Source: Thermoleophilia bacterium UBA2241 (lineage in GTDB: Bacteria; Actinomycetota; Thermoleophilia; UBA2241). Taken from it: a stretch of 64,000 bases of DNA. Under the pieces are notes generated by a model. It was not told the origin of the DNA. It ran no database searches and was given only the letters and a program-made list of their open reading frames with translations. Below, piece after piece: positions 26,432 to 34,378 of the stretch. The stretch's first letter is position 1. Every line of letters starts with the position of its first letter. The stretch covers positions 25,026-89,025 of the forward strand of contig DDYF01000009.1 in NCBI GenBank assembly GCA_002347645.1. Reading direction: 5' to 3'. The translations under genes were made by a program, and so were the position numbers.

Positions 26432-27925
26432 ATGAGAGAGCCTGAGGAGCGCGCCGGCGCCGAGTGCGAGCGCGACTTGCTGCTGCGCGTGGCACGCGAC
26501 GCCATGATCGAGCATGGCCTCGAGCCGGAGTTCCCAGCCGAGGCGATGGCCGAAGCCGGCGCCTTGCCGGGACAGGTCGTCGCCGAGGTGGACGTGAGCG
26601 ATCTACGAGATCTCCTCTGGTGCTCGATCGACAACGACGATTCCCGCGATCTCGACCAGCTGACGGTGGCGCAGGCCCTCGAAGGCCAGGGCGGCACGAG
26701 GATCATGGTGGCGGTGGCCGATGTGAGCGTGGCGGTGCCCCTCGGGTCGGCGCTCGACGGGCACGCCGGCGCCAACACGACCTCCGTCTACACTCCGGCG
26801 CGCATCTTCCCGATGTTGCCGGAGCGCCTCAGCACCGACCTCACCTCCTTGAATCCGGATGCCGACCGGCTGGCTGTGGTCGTCGAGATGACGGTGGACG
26901 AGGAGGGCGCGGTCAGCGCGGAACGCGTCTACCGCGCCCTGGTCCGCAACCACGCCAAGCTCGCCTACAACGCGGTGGGGGCATGGCTGGAGGGGTCCGG
27001 GCCGCTGCCCTCTGAGGCTGAGGCGGTCGACGGTCTCGCCGACAACCTGCGGTTGCAGGACGAGGCGGCGCAGCGGCTGAAGGCCCGCCGCCACGAGCAG
27101 GGAGCGCTGGAGCTCGAGACGATCGAGGTGAAGCCGAAGTTCGACGGCGACAGCGTGAGCGAGCTCGTGGCCGAGCGTCGCAACCGCGCGAAGGAGCTCA
27201 TCGAGGACTTCATGATCGCCGCCAACGGCGCCGTCGCCCGCGCCCTCGAGGCCCGCTCCTTCCCGGTCATGCGGCGCGTCGTGGACTCGCCGGAGCGCTG
27301 GCAACGCATCGTCGACCTCGCTGCGTCGCTCGGGGAGGACCTCCCCGCCGAGCCCGACGCCCCGGCCCTCAACGCCTTCCTGCTGGCGCGCCGCACCGCC
27401 GACCCCGAGCGCTTCCCCGACCTGTCGCTGTCGGTCATCAAGCTCATGGGCAGGGGCGAGTACGCCGTGAGCTTTCCCGGTGAGGAGACCACCGGCCACT
27501 TCGGCCTTGCCGTCGACCAGTACTCGCATTCGACGGCGCCGAACCGCCGCTACCCTGATCTGATCACCCAGCGCCTGCTCAAAGCGGCGTTGGCGAACGC
27601 GGATGCGCTGTACCCGCCCGACGAGCTGCTGGCCCTTGCGGCCCACTGCACCCAGCAGGAGGACGCGGCACAAAAGGTGGAGCGGCAGCTAAGGAAGTCG
27701 GCGGCCGCCTGCTTCCTGAGCGGTCAGATCGGCGCCGAGTTCGATGCCCTCGTGACTGGAGCCAGTCCGAAGGGCACCTGGGTGCGCACGCTCGTCCCTC
27801 CCGTCGAAGGACGGCTCGTCGAGGGCGAGGAAGGCCTCGACGTGGGGGACGAGGTCCGTGTGAGACTGGTGTACACCGACCCGGTGCGCGGCTTCATCGA
27901 TTTCATCGCGGCAAGCGTCGGTTGA
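26432..27925 (+). CDS. RNB domain exoribonuclease (short RNase II type)
   Basis: A 497-residue nuclease consisting almost only of the catalytic RNB domain. The metal-site motif is SIDNDDSRDLDQ: the first three Asp positions of RNase II are kept and the fourth is Gln, as in the short bacterial RNB subfamily. ARIFPMLPERLSTDLTSLN and the conserved RNA-channel segment FGLAVDQYSHSTAPNRRYPDL follow. A reduced C-terminal S1-like portion ends GFIDFIAASVG. It degrades single-stranded RNA 3' to 5'. The N-terminal cold shock domains of full-length RNase II/R are absent. Downstream lies the convergent tRNA-Ala. Confidence 0.9.
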   Translation: MREPEERAGAECERDLLLRVARDAMIEHGLEPEFPAEAMAEAGALPGQVVAEVDVSDLRDLLWCSIDNDDSRDLDQLTVAQALEGQGGTRIMVAVADVSVAVPLGSALDGHAGANTTSVYTPARIFPMLPERLSTDLTSLNPDADRLAVVVEMTVDEEGAVSAERVYRALVRNHAKLAYNAVGAWLEGSGPLPSEAEAVDGLADNLRLQDEAAQRLKARRHEQGALELETIEVKPKFDGDSVSELVAERRNRAKELIEDFMIAANGAVARALEARSFPVMRRVVDSPERWQRIVDLAASLGEDLPAEPDAPALNAFLLARRTADPERFPDLSLSVIKLMGRGEYAVSFPGEETTGHFGLAVDQYSHSTAPNRRYPDLITQRLLKAALANADALYPPDELLALAAHCTQQEDAAQKVERQLRKSAAACFLSGQIGAEFDALVTGASPKGTWVRTLVPPVEGRLVEGEEGLDVGDEVRVRLVYTDPVRGFIDFIAASVG

Positions 27926-27976
27926 CGAGGTCGGGCGCCTCCGGCGCCTCCATGCCGCAGGGCTTGGCCTTTGGCC

Positions 27977-27998
27977 GCCGCTCTGACGCCGCTCTGAC
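27977..27998. repeat. Perfect tandem 11-bp repeat
   Basis: GCCGCTCTGAC occurs twice back to back in the spacer between the RNB gene and tRNA-Ala. A hairpin-capable GC-rich stretch follows at about 28012-28032. No function is apparent. Confidence 0.5.
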
Positions 27999-28061
27999 GC
28001 CACACCGGCGATGCCCGGGGCCCCGACGGGGGCTCCGCGAGCAGAAGAGTCCTGCCGAAGG

Positions 28062-28137
28062 TGGTGGACCGCAGGGGAGTCGAACCCCTGACCTCCGCCG
28101 TGCAAAGGCGGCGCTCTCCCAACTGAGCTAGCGGCCC
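28062..28137 (-). tRNA. tRNA-Ala (anticodon UGC)
   Basis: On the minus strand the sequence folds into a full cloverleaf: acceptor stem GGGCCGC with GCGGTCC, D-arm GCTC/GAGC, anticodon stem CCGCC/GGCGG with loop TTTGCAC, T-arm AGGGG/CCCCT with TTCGACT, discriminator A and an encoded CCA (28062-28064). The anticodon TGC reads alanine. TATACT on the minus strand at 28150-28155 is a fitting -10 box. Two degraded halves of the same tRNA lie at 23676 and 29288. Confidence 0.97.
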
Positions 28138-28236
28138 ACGGGGGGGACCAGTATAGCGCGTGAGGCTCGGCGGCTCTGGCCCGCGAGCGGCTCCGCCGGC
28201 ACGCCCGCCCGCCGCGGTGCCCGCGCATCGGCTACG

Positions 28237-29271
28237 ATGGCGGCGCGCGGGCTCCGTCCCGCGCGCCGTGCCCGACCGTCGCTCACCGGAGGAGACCTGA
28301 CCGCTTCGCCCGCCGAAGATCACGCCCACGCGGCCGGCCGCGCAGCGAGTCGCGGCCGCGAGTCGGGGGCGCTGGCGCTCCTGGCGCTGGCGGGTGTCTG
28401 GGGCTACGGCTGGGTCGTCGGCAAGGTCGGCCTGGAGTACGCGTCTCCCGCCACCTTCGTCGCGCTGCGCACGGTGCTGGCCGCGGCCGCGATGTTCGTG
28501 GTCCTGCTCCTGCTCCGCCTCCCTCTGCGGCCACCGCATCTGGGCTACACCCTGGTCATCGGTCTGCTCCAGACCACGGGGTTCTCCGGGTTCTCGATGT
28601 GGGCCCTCGACACCGCGGGAGCCGGCAAGACGTCCGTGCTCATCTACACCATGCCGTTCTGGCTGCTGCTCCTGGCCCGGGCCTTCCTGGGGGAGTGTCT
28701 CCGGGGTCTGCAGTGGCTGGCGGTGGCCATGGCGTTCACCGGCCTCGTCCTGGTGATCGGGCCGTGGCGCATGGACGGGCTCGCCCCCAGCGTGGCCGCC
28801 GTGGTGGCCGGGCTCTCGTGGGCGGCCAGCGCGGTCGTGGTGAAGCAGCTGCAGCGGCGCCAACACGTGGACGTGCTCTCGCTCACCACGTGGCAGACCG
28901 TCCTGGGCGGTGTGCCACTGGTGGTCATCGCGCTGCTGACGTGGACGCCTCCGGACTGGAGCGGGGTCTTCATCGGGGCGCTGGCGTACAACGCGCTGCT
29001 CGCCAACGCCCTGGGCTGGCTGCTCTGGCTGTTCGCGCTGCGGGAGCTGTCGGCCGGTACCGCCGGTCTGGGAACGCTGGCGGTGCCCGTCATCGGCGTG
29101 ATCAGCGCCTGGTTGCAGCTGGGTGAGCGGCCAGCTGCCGTGGAGGCCGTCGGCATGGCGCTCATCATCCTGGCGCTGGCCATCGTCTCGCTGCGCGAGG
29201 TCGTGTGCGGCGGCGCCGGGAGGCGCGCGCCGTCGCTGGACGAGGAGGCCGAAGACCTGCCCCACGTGTAG
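28237..29271 (+). CDS. EamA/DMT family permease
   Basis: About 325-344 residues with ten membrane segments in two EamA repeats (LALLALAGVWGYGWVVGKVGL starts the first after dividing; SVAAVVAGLSWAASAVVV starts the second), ending in an acidic tail. The DMT superfamily exports metabolites or amino acids; the substrate is unknown. The start is unsettled: ATG 28237 has no ribosome binding site, whereas GGAGGAGAC at about 28288 precedes only a CTG. The gene lies between the intact tRNA-Ala and the degenerate 5' tRNA half. Confidence 0.85.
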   Translation: MAARGLRPARRARPSLTGGDLTASPAEDHAHAAGRAASRGRESGALALLALAGVWGYGWVVGKVGLEYASPATFVALRTVLAAAAMFVVLLLLRLPLRPPHLGYTLVIGLLQTTGFSGFSMWALDTAGAGKTSVLIYTMPFWLLLLARAFLGECLRGLQWLAVAMAFTGLVLVIGPWRMDGLAPSVAAVVAGLSWAASAVVVKQLQRRQHVDVLSLTTWQTVLGGVPLVVIALLTWTPPDWSGVFIGALAYNALLANALGWLLWLFALRELSAGTAGLGTLAVPVIGVISAWLQLGERPAAVEAVGMALIILALAIVSLREVVCGGAGRRAPSLDEEAEDLPHV

Positions 29272-29287
29272 GGCCAGTGTCGCCTGA

Positions 29288-29340
29288 GAAGAGGTGGCGC
29301 TCGCCCGACTGAGCTGGCGGCCCACGGGCGCGTCAGTGTA
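29288..29340 (-). repeat. Degenerate 5' half of a tRNA-Ala with promoter remnant
   Basis: On the minus strand, bases 29323 downward copy the first ~34 nucleotides of tRNA-Ala (GGGCCGCCAGCTCAGT and on through the D-arm to the anticodon stem) with scattered substitutions. The similarity extends upstream into the promoter, where TACACT at 29335-29340 stands at the same place as TATACT in the intact gene. The copy stops at the anticodon loop; the complementary 3' half lies at 23676-23716. Confidence 0.65.
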
Positions 29341-29416
29341 GCCCTTGGGCTGCTTCGGTCCCGTCCTGCCGTCGAGGAACCTCACCCTGTGGCGCCTGCG
29401 CGGCAGTAAAAGATAG

Positions 29417-29445
29417 TTAACATCATGTCGGCTTCTCCTTACACT
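29417..29445 (+). promoter_or_regulatory. Promoter of the membrane protein/HTH operon
   Basis: TTAACA (29417-29422, one mismatch to TTGACA), a 17-base spacer, and TACACT (29440-29445, four of six). The predicted start of transcription is near 29452, at the edge of the inverted repeat described next. The area is unusually AT-rich for the window. Confidence 0.65.
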
Positions 29446-29451
29446 GCGTGC

Positions 29452-29469
29452 TGTCAAACATTTCTGACA
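29452..29469. promoter_or_regulatory. Candidate operator (inverted repeat)
   Basis: TGTCA (29452-29456) and TGACA (29465-29469) form an inverted repeat with an eight-base spacer overlapping the predicted transcription start. Autoregulation by the HTH protein encoded in the same operon is the simplest reading. Confidence 0.5.
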
Positions 29470-29496
29470 TCACATCAGTGCAGCGAGGAGGCAGCC

Positions 29497-29949
29497 ATGC
29501 CGTTCGAAGAGAAGATGACCTGGGTCAGCCTGGTGGTCGCGGTGGTCGTCCCAGTGGGGTATGTCGTAGTCATGCTCGGCAGGCTTGGGGAAGCGGCCGC
29601 GGTCGATGTCGCCTACCGTTGGCCGCTGCTCGTCGCCCTGGGCGCGTCGGTCGTTCTGAGCATCCTCGGGGCGATCGTGGCGGCGGCCGGCACCGCCATC
29701 TCCGCCGAGCTGCGCGGCAGATCCGTCTCCGACGAGGTCGACCGCAAGGACGAGCGCGACAAGCAGATCAGCCGTCACGGCGACCTCATCGGCTTCTACG
29801 TCTCGTCTGCCGGCGTGGTCGGCGTGCTCGCGCTGACGATGCTCGAGTACGAGTACTTCTGGATCGCCAGCGCGCTCTACCTGTCGTTCGCCGTAGGGAC
29901 GCTGGTCGGCTCGGTGGTCAAGCTCGTCTCGTATCACAGGGGCTTCTGA
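29497..29949 (+). CDS. Small four-helix membrane protein paired with an HTH regulator
   Basis: A 150-residue protein with about four membrane segments: WVSLVVAVVVPVGYVVVML, LLVALGASVVLSILGAIVAA, then an acidic/basic loop (DEVDRKDERDKQISRHGD) and two more helices. I do not recognise a named family, but small membrane proteins of this kind next to a YozG/YgzD-like HTH gene are common. ATG 29497 follows GAGGAGGCAGCC. The HTH gene starts three bases after the stop, so the two act as a unit; the membrane protein may sense a signal or bind the regulator. Confidence 0.7.
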   Translation: MPFEEKMTWVSLVVAVVVPVGYVVVMLGRLGEAAAVDVAYRWPLLVALGASVVLSILGAIVAAAGTAISAELRGRSVSDEVDRKDERDKQISRHGDLIGFYVSSAGVVGVLALTMLEYEYFWIASALYLSFAVGTLVGSVVKLVSYHRGF

Positions 29950-29951
29950 CC

Positions 29952-30173
29952 ATGGGCAAGCCGACAAGGGTGACCAATCGCATCCGTGCGCTGCGGTTCG
30001 CCGCCGGCGAGATGACGCAGGCCGAGCTCGCCGACCGGGTGGGCGTCACACGGCAGACTGTGATCGCCGTCGAGCAGGGGCGCTACTCGCCGTCGCTCGA
30101 GATGGCCTTCCAGATCGCGAGGGTGTTCGGAGTCCCTCTCGACGACGTGTTCCAGTATCCGGAGGACAGGTGA
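29952..30173 (+). CDS. HTH-type transcriptional regulator (XRE-like, YgzD/YozG type)
   Basis: A 73-residue protein that is essentially one helix-turn-helix domain: RIRALRFAAGEMTQAELADR, VTRQTVIAVEQGRYSPSLEM and a C-terminal FGVPLDDVFQYPED. This is the short XRE-type regulator class usually encoded beside a small membrane protein. It lies two bases after that gene; its stop overlaps the start of the eroded SDR gene (TGATGA). A promoter and an inverted repeat upstream of the operon make autoregulation likely. Confidence 0.85.
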   Translation: MGKPTRVTNRIRALRFAAGEMTQAELADRVGVTRQTVIAVEQGRYSPSLEMAFQIARVFGVPLDDVFQYPEDR

Positions 30174-30702
30174 TGACCAGGTCGACAACGGTTGCGGACC
30201 GCACGGTCCTGCTTCTCGGCGGCACTGGGCGCACGGGCGGCCGCGCGACCTCGTCACCCGGTCTGTCGAGCGGGTGTACCGGGTGATCCGGGAGTCGTGG
30301 TCGGCGCGGCCCGTCAAGATCATCCTCATGAGCAGCGTCTCGGTGAACCGCCCCAGCCACCAGGACACGCGTCGCGAGCGCTTCGAGCGGGCGTGCGTCT
30401 GGGCGCTGCGCGGTCTCGTCCCTCCCTCCAAGGACAACCAGCGCGCCGCGAACTTTCTGAACGACGTCATCGAGACCGACGACGTGCACGCGCGGTGGGT
30501 GGCCGTGCGTCCCGACACGCTGAAGGAGGGCGACGTCTCCGAGTACGCCTTGCACGAGGGGCTGGTCGACAGCCTGTTTCGCCCCGGCGAGACCAGCATG
30601 GCCAGCGTCGCGCACTTCATGTGCGAGCTGGCGACGGACGCCGAGCTGTGGGCGGCGTGGCGCGGCAAGCTGCCGGTGATCGTGAACGCCACGTTGCACT
30701 GA
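30173..30702 (+). pseudogene. SDR/NmrA-like NAD(P)-binding protein with internal deletion
   Basis: The ATG at 30173 begins a Rossmann start, RTVLLLGGTGRTGGR, then the frame runs into a stop. In another frame the sequence resumes with PRDLVTRSVERVYRVIRESW, KIILMSSVSVN and a full C-terminal half to 30702. In intact atypical SDR proteins about 60 residues separate these two segments. The join near 30240 therefore marks an internal deletion that also shifts the frame. The ATG overlaps the HTH stop codon, so this was once the third gene of that operon. Confidence 0.75.
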
Positions 30703-30716
30703 CCGCGCAGCCAACG

Positions 30717-30845
30717 TCAACGGCGCAAGGCGATCGTCACTCTGGCAGGCCTCCCGACGGCGACGCACACTGAAGGGACCGTCGCCTGCGCGTTGCCAGC
30801 GTTGTCGGTGGCGTAGACCTTGAACACGGACGTGCCGATCTTGTC
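30717..30845 (-). pseudogene. Remnant of an Ig-like/cadherin-type repeat protein
   Basis: About 40 codons on the minus strand read WADKIGTSVFKVYATDNAGN followed by AQATVPSVCVAVGR and a stop, with a stop codon also just upstream. The pattern (V-x-A-T-D-N-A-G-N) is the usual end of a bacterial Ig-like domain in surface proteins. Nothing else of the gene remains here. Confidence 0.45.
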
Positions 30846-30916
30846 TGCCCATCAGCTCGGCACGAGGCGCCGTGCTTCTGATGGCACGTTCTTCGGGGCG
30901 GCGCCCCACTGCGGAG

Positions 30917-32023
30917 CTACGGCCGCGCGGCGCCGCGCGCCACCGACCGGCGGCGCAGGGCGAAGCCCAGCGCCACGGCGACGGCGAGCACTATGAGTGC
31001 GCCGACAACGCCGGAGAGGCTCGTGCCGGCGTCGACGGCGGGCCACGCGGAACCCTCGTCTCCGGCCGTCCCGGCCGGCTCCTCACGCTCGGCGGTTTGC
31101 GCGCCCGCCTCAATTCCCGCCCCCGCGGTCTCACCCTCCTCGAGAGCGTAGTCAGGCAGGATCGCCGTTTTCTCCTGCAGCTCTGCCGCGGTCTCATGGG
31201 CCGACGACTGGGTCGCGAGCTCTTCCTCGGTACCGGTCGCCTTGGCGATCGACCACTCGAGGCCGTCGGCGTTGCTTGAGGCGAACCACGACAGGGCGAC
31301 GCCCGCGACGAGGGCGGCGACGGCGAGGCCGATGACGACCGGCTTGAGCCGCACGCCGGCGAGCGGACGCCGGGCCGCGCTGCGCGCCAGCAGTTCGGGC
31401 TGCGCGTGGTAGACGAACAGGACGACGACGGCGGTCACGAGGCCTTCCACCGTGCCGATCGCCAGGTGGATCGGTTGCATGAGCAGGAGGAACGTCGAGA
31501 ACGGGAGCTCGCTGATGCCCGAGGCCGTCGTCTCGAGCACGACCGCGAAGGCGCCGAGCTGCAGGCCGGCGATGCCGGCGAGGACACTGCCGAGGAAGAC
31601 GCGGCGGCGGCTGAGGTCCGGCCCATCACCGACGATCTTGCGGTAGACGAGCGGATAGGCGAGGAAGACCGTCAGGAAGCCCATGTTGAAGATGTTCGCG
31701 CCGAGCGCGAGCAGGCCGCCGTCGGCGAAGAACAGGCCCTGGACGGCGAGGATCGAGGCCACCACAAGGAAGGCGGCCTCCGGGCCTAAGAGGATCGCCA
31801 GGAGGAGCGCGCCGACCAGGTGGCCGCTGGATCCCGTGCCCGGGATCGTGAAGTTGAGCATCTGGGCGGCGAAGACGAAGGCGCCGGCGACGCCCATCAG
31901 CGGGACCTTGCTTTCGTCGAGGTCCTCGCGCACCTTGCGCGCGCTGTAAGCGACGGCGACCCCCGTGGCCGCCCACATGGCGCCGCCGACGGCGGGCGAG
32001 AGCAGGGCGTCGGCCATGTGCAT
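30917..32023 (-). CDS. cbiM: CbiM/NikM energy-coupling factor permease fused to a PDGLE (CbiN-like) domain
   Basis: A 368-residue membrane protein. It begins M-H-M-A-D-A-L-L-S-P; the His at position 2 of NikM/CbiM binds the metal through the free N-terminus, which fixes the start at 32023. Seven or so membrane segments with LNFTIPGTGSSGHLVGA and LLLMQPIHLAIGTVEGL follow, then SSNADGLEWSI, the PDGLE-type domain that replaces a separate CbiN/NikN, and a last helix before a basic tail. It brings nickel (or cobalt) into the cell with CbiQ and CbiO, encoded divergently together with NikR. Confidence 0.92.
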   Translation of the reverse strand: MHMADALLSPAVGGAMWAATGVAVAYSARKVREDLDESKVPLMGVAGAFVFAAQMLNFTIPGTGSSGHLVGALLLAILLGPEAAFLVVASILAVQGLFFADGGLLALGANIFNMGFLTVFLAYPLVYRKIVGDGPDLSRRRVFLGSVLAGIAGLQLGAFAVVLETTASGISELPFSTFLLLMQPIHLAIGTVEGLVTAVVVLFVYHAQPELLARSAARRPLAGVRLKPVVIGLAVAALVAGVALSWFASSNADGLEWSIAKATGTEEELATQSSAHETAAELQEKTAILPDYALEEGETAGAGIEAGAQTAEREEPAGTAGDEGSAWPAVDAGTSLSGVVGALIVLAVAVALGFALRRRSVARGAARP

Positions 32024-32080
32024 TGGGGCGGCTCCTTACGGGTAGGGCGTGCCGGCGCGGGTGAGGCGCGGGCGACGGCC

Positions 32081-32115
32081 GTGCTACCGTGTTACGGACG
32101 TGCGAGTCGTGCTAC
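32081..32115. promoter_or_regulatory. Direct GTGYTAC repeats between cbiM and nikR
   Basis: GTGCTAC at 32081 and 32109 and GTGTTAC at 32089 are repeated in the same orientation in the divergent spacer. GTGTTAC is the half-site I recall for predicted NikR operators outside enterobacteria, but the expected inverted partner is not clear, so binding is inferred. Confidence 0.4.
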
Positions 32116-32188
32116 CATTGCTGCGACTGTAGTGGAGCCTTGCAGGGGCGTCAAGCGACGCGCGCGGCGTGGTACGACGAACGGATGA

Positions 32189-32207
32189 GTGGCACGCCTC
32201 GTGCCAC
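32189..32207. promoter_or_regulatory. Inverted repeat upstream of nikR
   Basis: GTGGCAC (32189-32195) and GTGCCAC (32201-32207) form a perfect seven-base inverted repeat with a five-base spacer, 94 bases before the nikR start. It could be a second operator or a leader hairpin. Confidence 0.35.
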
Positions 32208-32300
32208 GAGTGGCGCGTAGGAATGGCATGGGGCGTGCGCTCGGCGCGGGACGCGCGCTCGTGGACGCGCTGACCAGAAGGACCGGGAAACGGAGGAGCG

Positions 32301-32717
32301 ATGGCGAACGTCGTGCGGTTTGGGGTGTCGATCGAGGAGCGCCTGCTCGAGCGGTTCGACGCGCTCATCGCCGAGAAGGCCTACGTGAACCGCTCCGAGG
32401 CGCTCCGCGACCTCATCCGGGCGTCGCTGGTCGAGGAGCAGTGGGAGAAGGGGGAGGGCGAGGTCGTGGGCACCGTGACGCTTGTGTACGACCACCACGC
32501 CAGCGACCTCGCCGAGCGGCTCACCGAGAGCCAGCACAGCCACCACAAGGAGATCGTCTCGACGCTGCACGTCCATCTCGACGCACACAACTGCCTCGAG
32601 GTCGTCGTCCTTCGCGGCGCGGCAGCGCAACTGAAGCACATCGCCGACGGGCTGATCGGCACCAAGGGTGTGAAGCACGGCAAGTTCGTCGCGACGACCA
32701 CCGGCGAGCTCGGCTGA
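32301..32717 (+). CDS. nikR: Nickel-responsive transcriptional regulator NikR
   Basis: A 138-residue NikR: an N-terminal ribbon-helix-helix ([31 protein letters not shown]) and a C-terminal ACT-like metal domain. The high-affinity nickel ligands are all visible in order: His in [10 protein letters not shown], the H-V-H pair in [12 protein letters not shown] and that Cys. With nickel bound it represses uptake genes. The ATG follows GGAGGAGCG. It heads an operon with cbiQ and cbiO and faces cbiM, so it probably controls both directions. Confidence 0.95.
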   Translation: MANVVRFGVSIEERLLERFDALIAEKAYVNRSEALRDLIRASLVEEQWEKGEGEVVGTVTLVYDHHASDLAERLTESQHSHHKEIVSTLHVHLDAHNCLEVVVLRGAAAQLKHIADGLIGTKGVKHGKFVATTTGELG

Positions 32718-32728
32718 CGGGGGCACGC

Positions 32729-33541
32729 GTGTCGTCAGTCGCCGCGGGGCTCTCGACCGTCGACCGGCTCGACCGGCTGGCGCGCCAGGACACGGCGGTC
32801 CACCGTGTCGACCCGCGCGCCAAGGTCGTCGCGACGGCCGTCTTCATCGTCTGCGTCGTGTCGTTCGACCGCTACGAGGTCCTCGGGCTGCTGCCCTTCG
32901 TGGTCTTCCCCATGGTGCTCGCGGCGGAGGGCGGCGTGCCCTTCGGCTTTCTCGGCCGTCTCCTCCTCCTCGTCTCGCCCTTCGCCCTGCTCGTCGGCGC
33001 CTTCAACCCCCTGCTCGACCGCGAGGTGTTGGTGCAGGTCGGCGGGGTCGGCATCGCCGGCGGGTGGGTGTCGTACGCCTCGATCCTTCTGCGCTTTCTG
33101 CTCACCGCGGCGGCAGCCCTCGTGCTGACGGCGACGACCAGCTTCGCTGGCGTCTGTCTCGCCCTTGAACGCTTTCGCGTGCCGGACGTGCTCGTGACGC
33201 AGCTCCTGCTGCTGTATCGCTATATCTTCGTACTCGGTGACGAGGCCCTGCGCATGGCCCGGGCGCGTTCTCTGCGGGCGGTGGGTCGCCGCGGCATGGG
33301 CATGCGGGTGTACGCGCAGATGCTCGGGCAGTTGCTGCTGCGCACGTTCGCCCGCGCCCAGCGCCTGTACCTGGCGATGAAGTGCCGCGGCTTCGATGGC
33401 CGGGTGCGGATCGCGCGCCGGCTGCAGCTGCGGGCCGCCGACGTCGCCTTCGCCGCCGGGTGGTCGGCAGCCTTCGTCCTCTTCCGCTTCATCGATGTGA
33501 CGTCGCTGCTCGGCGGTCTGGTCACGGGGGGCGGCGGATGA
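32729..33541 (+). CDS. cbiQ: Energy-coupling factor transporter transmembrane protein (CbiQ/NikQ)
   Basis: A 270-residue protein with about six membrane segments and the start typical of CbiQ, HRVDPRAKVVATAVFIV. The cytoplasmic coupling motifs are present: RARSLRAVGRRG and a second Ala-Arg-Gly-like helix MKCRGFDGR that contact the ATPase. It couples the CbiM substrate-binding subunit to CbiO. The GTG at 32729 lies 12 bases after nikR; its stop overlaps the cbiO start (ATGA), consistent with one operon. Confidence 0.9.
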   Translation: MSSVAAGLSTVDRLDRLARQDTAVHRVDPRAKVVATAVFIVCVVSFDRYEVLGLLPFVVFPMVLAAEGGVPFGFLGRLLLLVSPFALLVGAFNPLLDREVLVQVGGVGIAGGWVSYASILLRFLLTAAAALVLTATTSFAGVCLALERFRVPDVLVTQLLLLYRYIFVLGDEALRMARARSLRAVGRRGMGMRVYAQMLGQLLLRTFARAQRLYLAMKCRGFDGRVRIARRLQLRAADVAFAAGWSAAFVLFRFIDVTSLLGGLVTGGGG

Positions 33542-34293
33542 GCCACCACACGATCTCCGTGGCCGGCCTCGGCTTCGCCTACCCGGACGGGACGAGGGCG
33601 CTCGACGGCGTGTCGTTCGAGGTCGGTCATGGTGAGGCGATCGCCGTGGTCGGCGCCAACGGCGCCGGCAAGTCGACGCTCCTCATGCACCTCAACGGGC
33701 TGCTGACCCCGTCCGAAGGCTCCGTCGATATCGGCGGCACGCCGGTGACGAAGGGGACGCTGGACGTCATCCGGCGGACGGTCGGCATGGTCTTTCAGGA
33801 CCCGGACGACCAGCTCTTCATGCCGACCGTCGCCGAGGACGTCGGCTTCGGCCCCCTCAATCTCGGCCTGCCGCCGGAGGACGTAGGGCGTCGCGTCGAC
33901 GAGGCTCTGGCGCGCGTCGGCGCAGCCCACCTCAAGGAGCGCCCGCCGTACCATCTTTCGGGCGGCGAGAAGCGCGTCGTGGCCATCGCCACCGTGCTCG
34001 CGATGGAGCCGGCGATCCTCGTGATGGACGAGCCGTCGAGCGGGCTCGACCCGCGCGCCCGGCGGCGCGTCCTCGGCCTCCTGCGCTCCTTCGCGCACAC
34101 GCGCATCGTGGCGACGCACGACCTCGACCTGGCCGCCGAGCTCTGCGAGAGGACGATCGTCATGGACAGAGGGCGCGTGGTCGCCGACGGCCCGACGGGC
34201 GCGGTGTTCCGCGACGACGACCTGCTCGCGTCCGCCGGCCTGGAGCGCCCGGCGGCCTTCCGCCCGTGCCCTGTGTGCGGGGCGGGAGCATAG
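33538..34293 (+). CDS. cbiO: Energy-coupling factor ATP-binding protein (CbiO/NikO)
   Basis: A 251-residue ABC ATPase: Walker A GANGAGKST, Q-loop VFQDPDDQLFMPTV (the double D-Q is typical of ECF ATPases), signature LSGGEKRVV, Walker B ILVMDEPSSGLDP and switch His ATHDLDLA. It powers the nickel/cobalt transporter formed with CbiQ and CbiM. A short Cys-containing tail (FRPCPVCGAGA) ends the protein; its C-P-V-C pair could bind metal but this is a guess. Starts by four-base overlap with cbiQ. Confidence 0.94.
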   Translation: MSHHTISVAGLGFAYPDGTRALDGVSFEVGHGEAIAVVGANGAGKSTLLMHLNGLLTPSEGSVDIGGTPVTKGTLDVIRRTVGMVFQDPDDQLFMPTVAEDVGFGPLNLGLPPEDVGRRVDEALARVGAAHLKERPPYHLSGGEKRVVAIATVLAMEPAILVMDEPSSGLDPRARRRVLGLLRSFAHTRIVATHDLDLAAELCERTIVMDRGRVVADGPTGAVFRDDDLLASAGLERPAAFRPCPVCGAGA

Positions 34294-34378
34294 CGGCAGA
34301 GGGACACGGCGATGCGACTCCGAACTGCTTCAGGCCGCGTTTGTCTGCGCGACGGCTGCGCCTACACGGGGTGACGCC

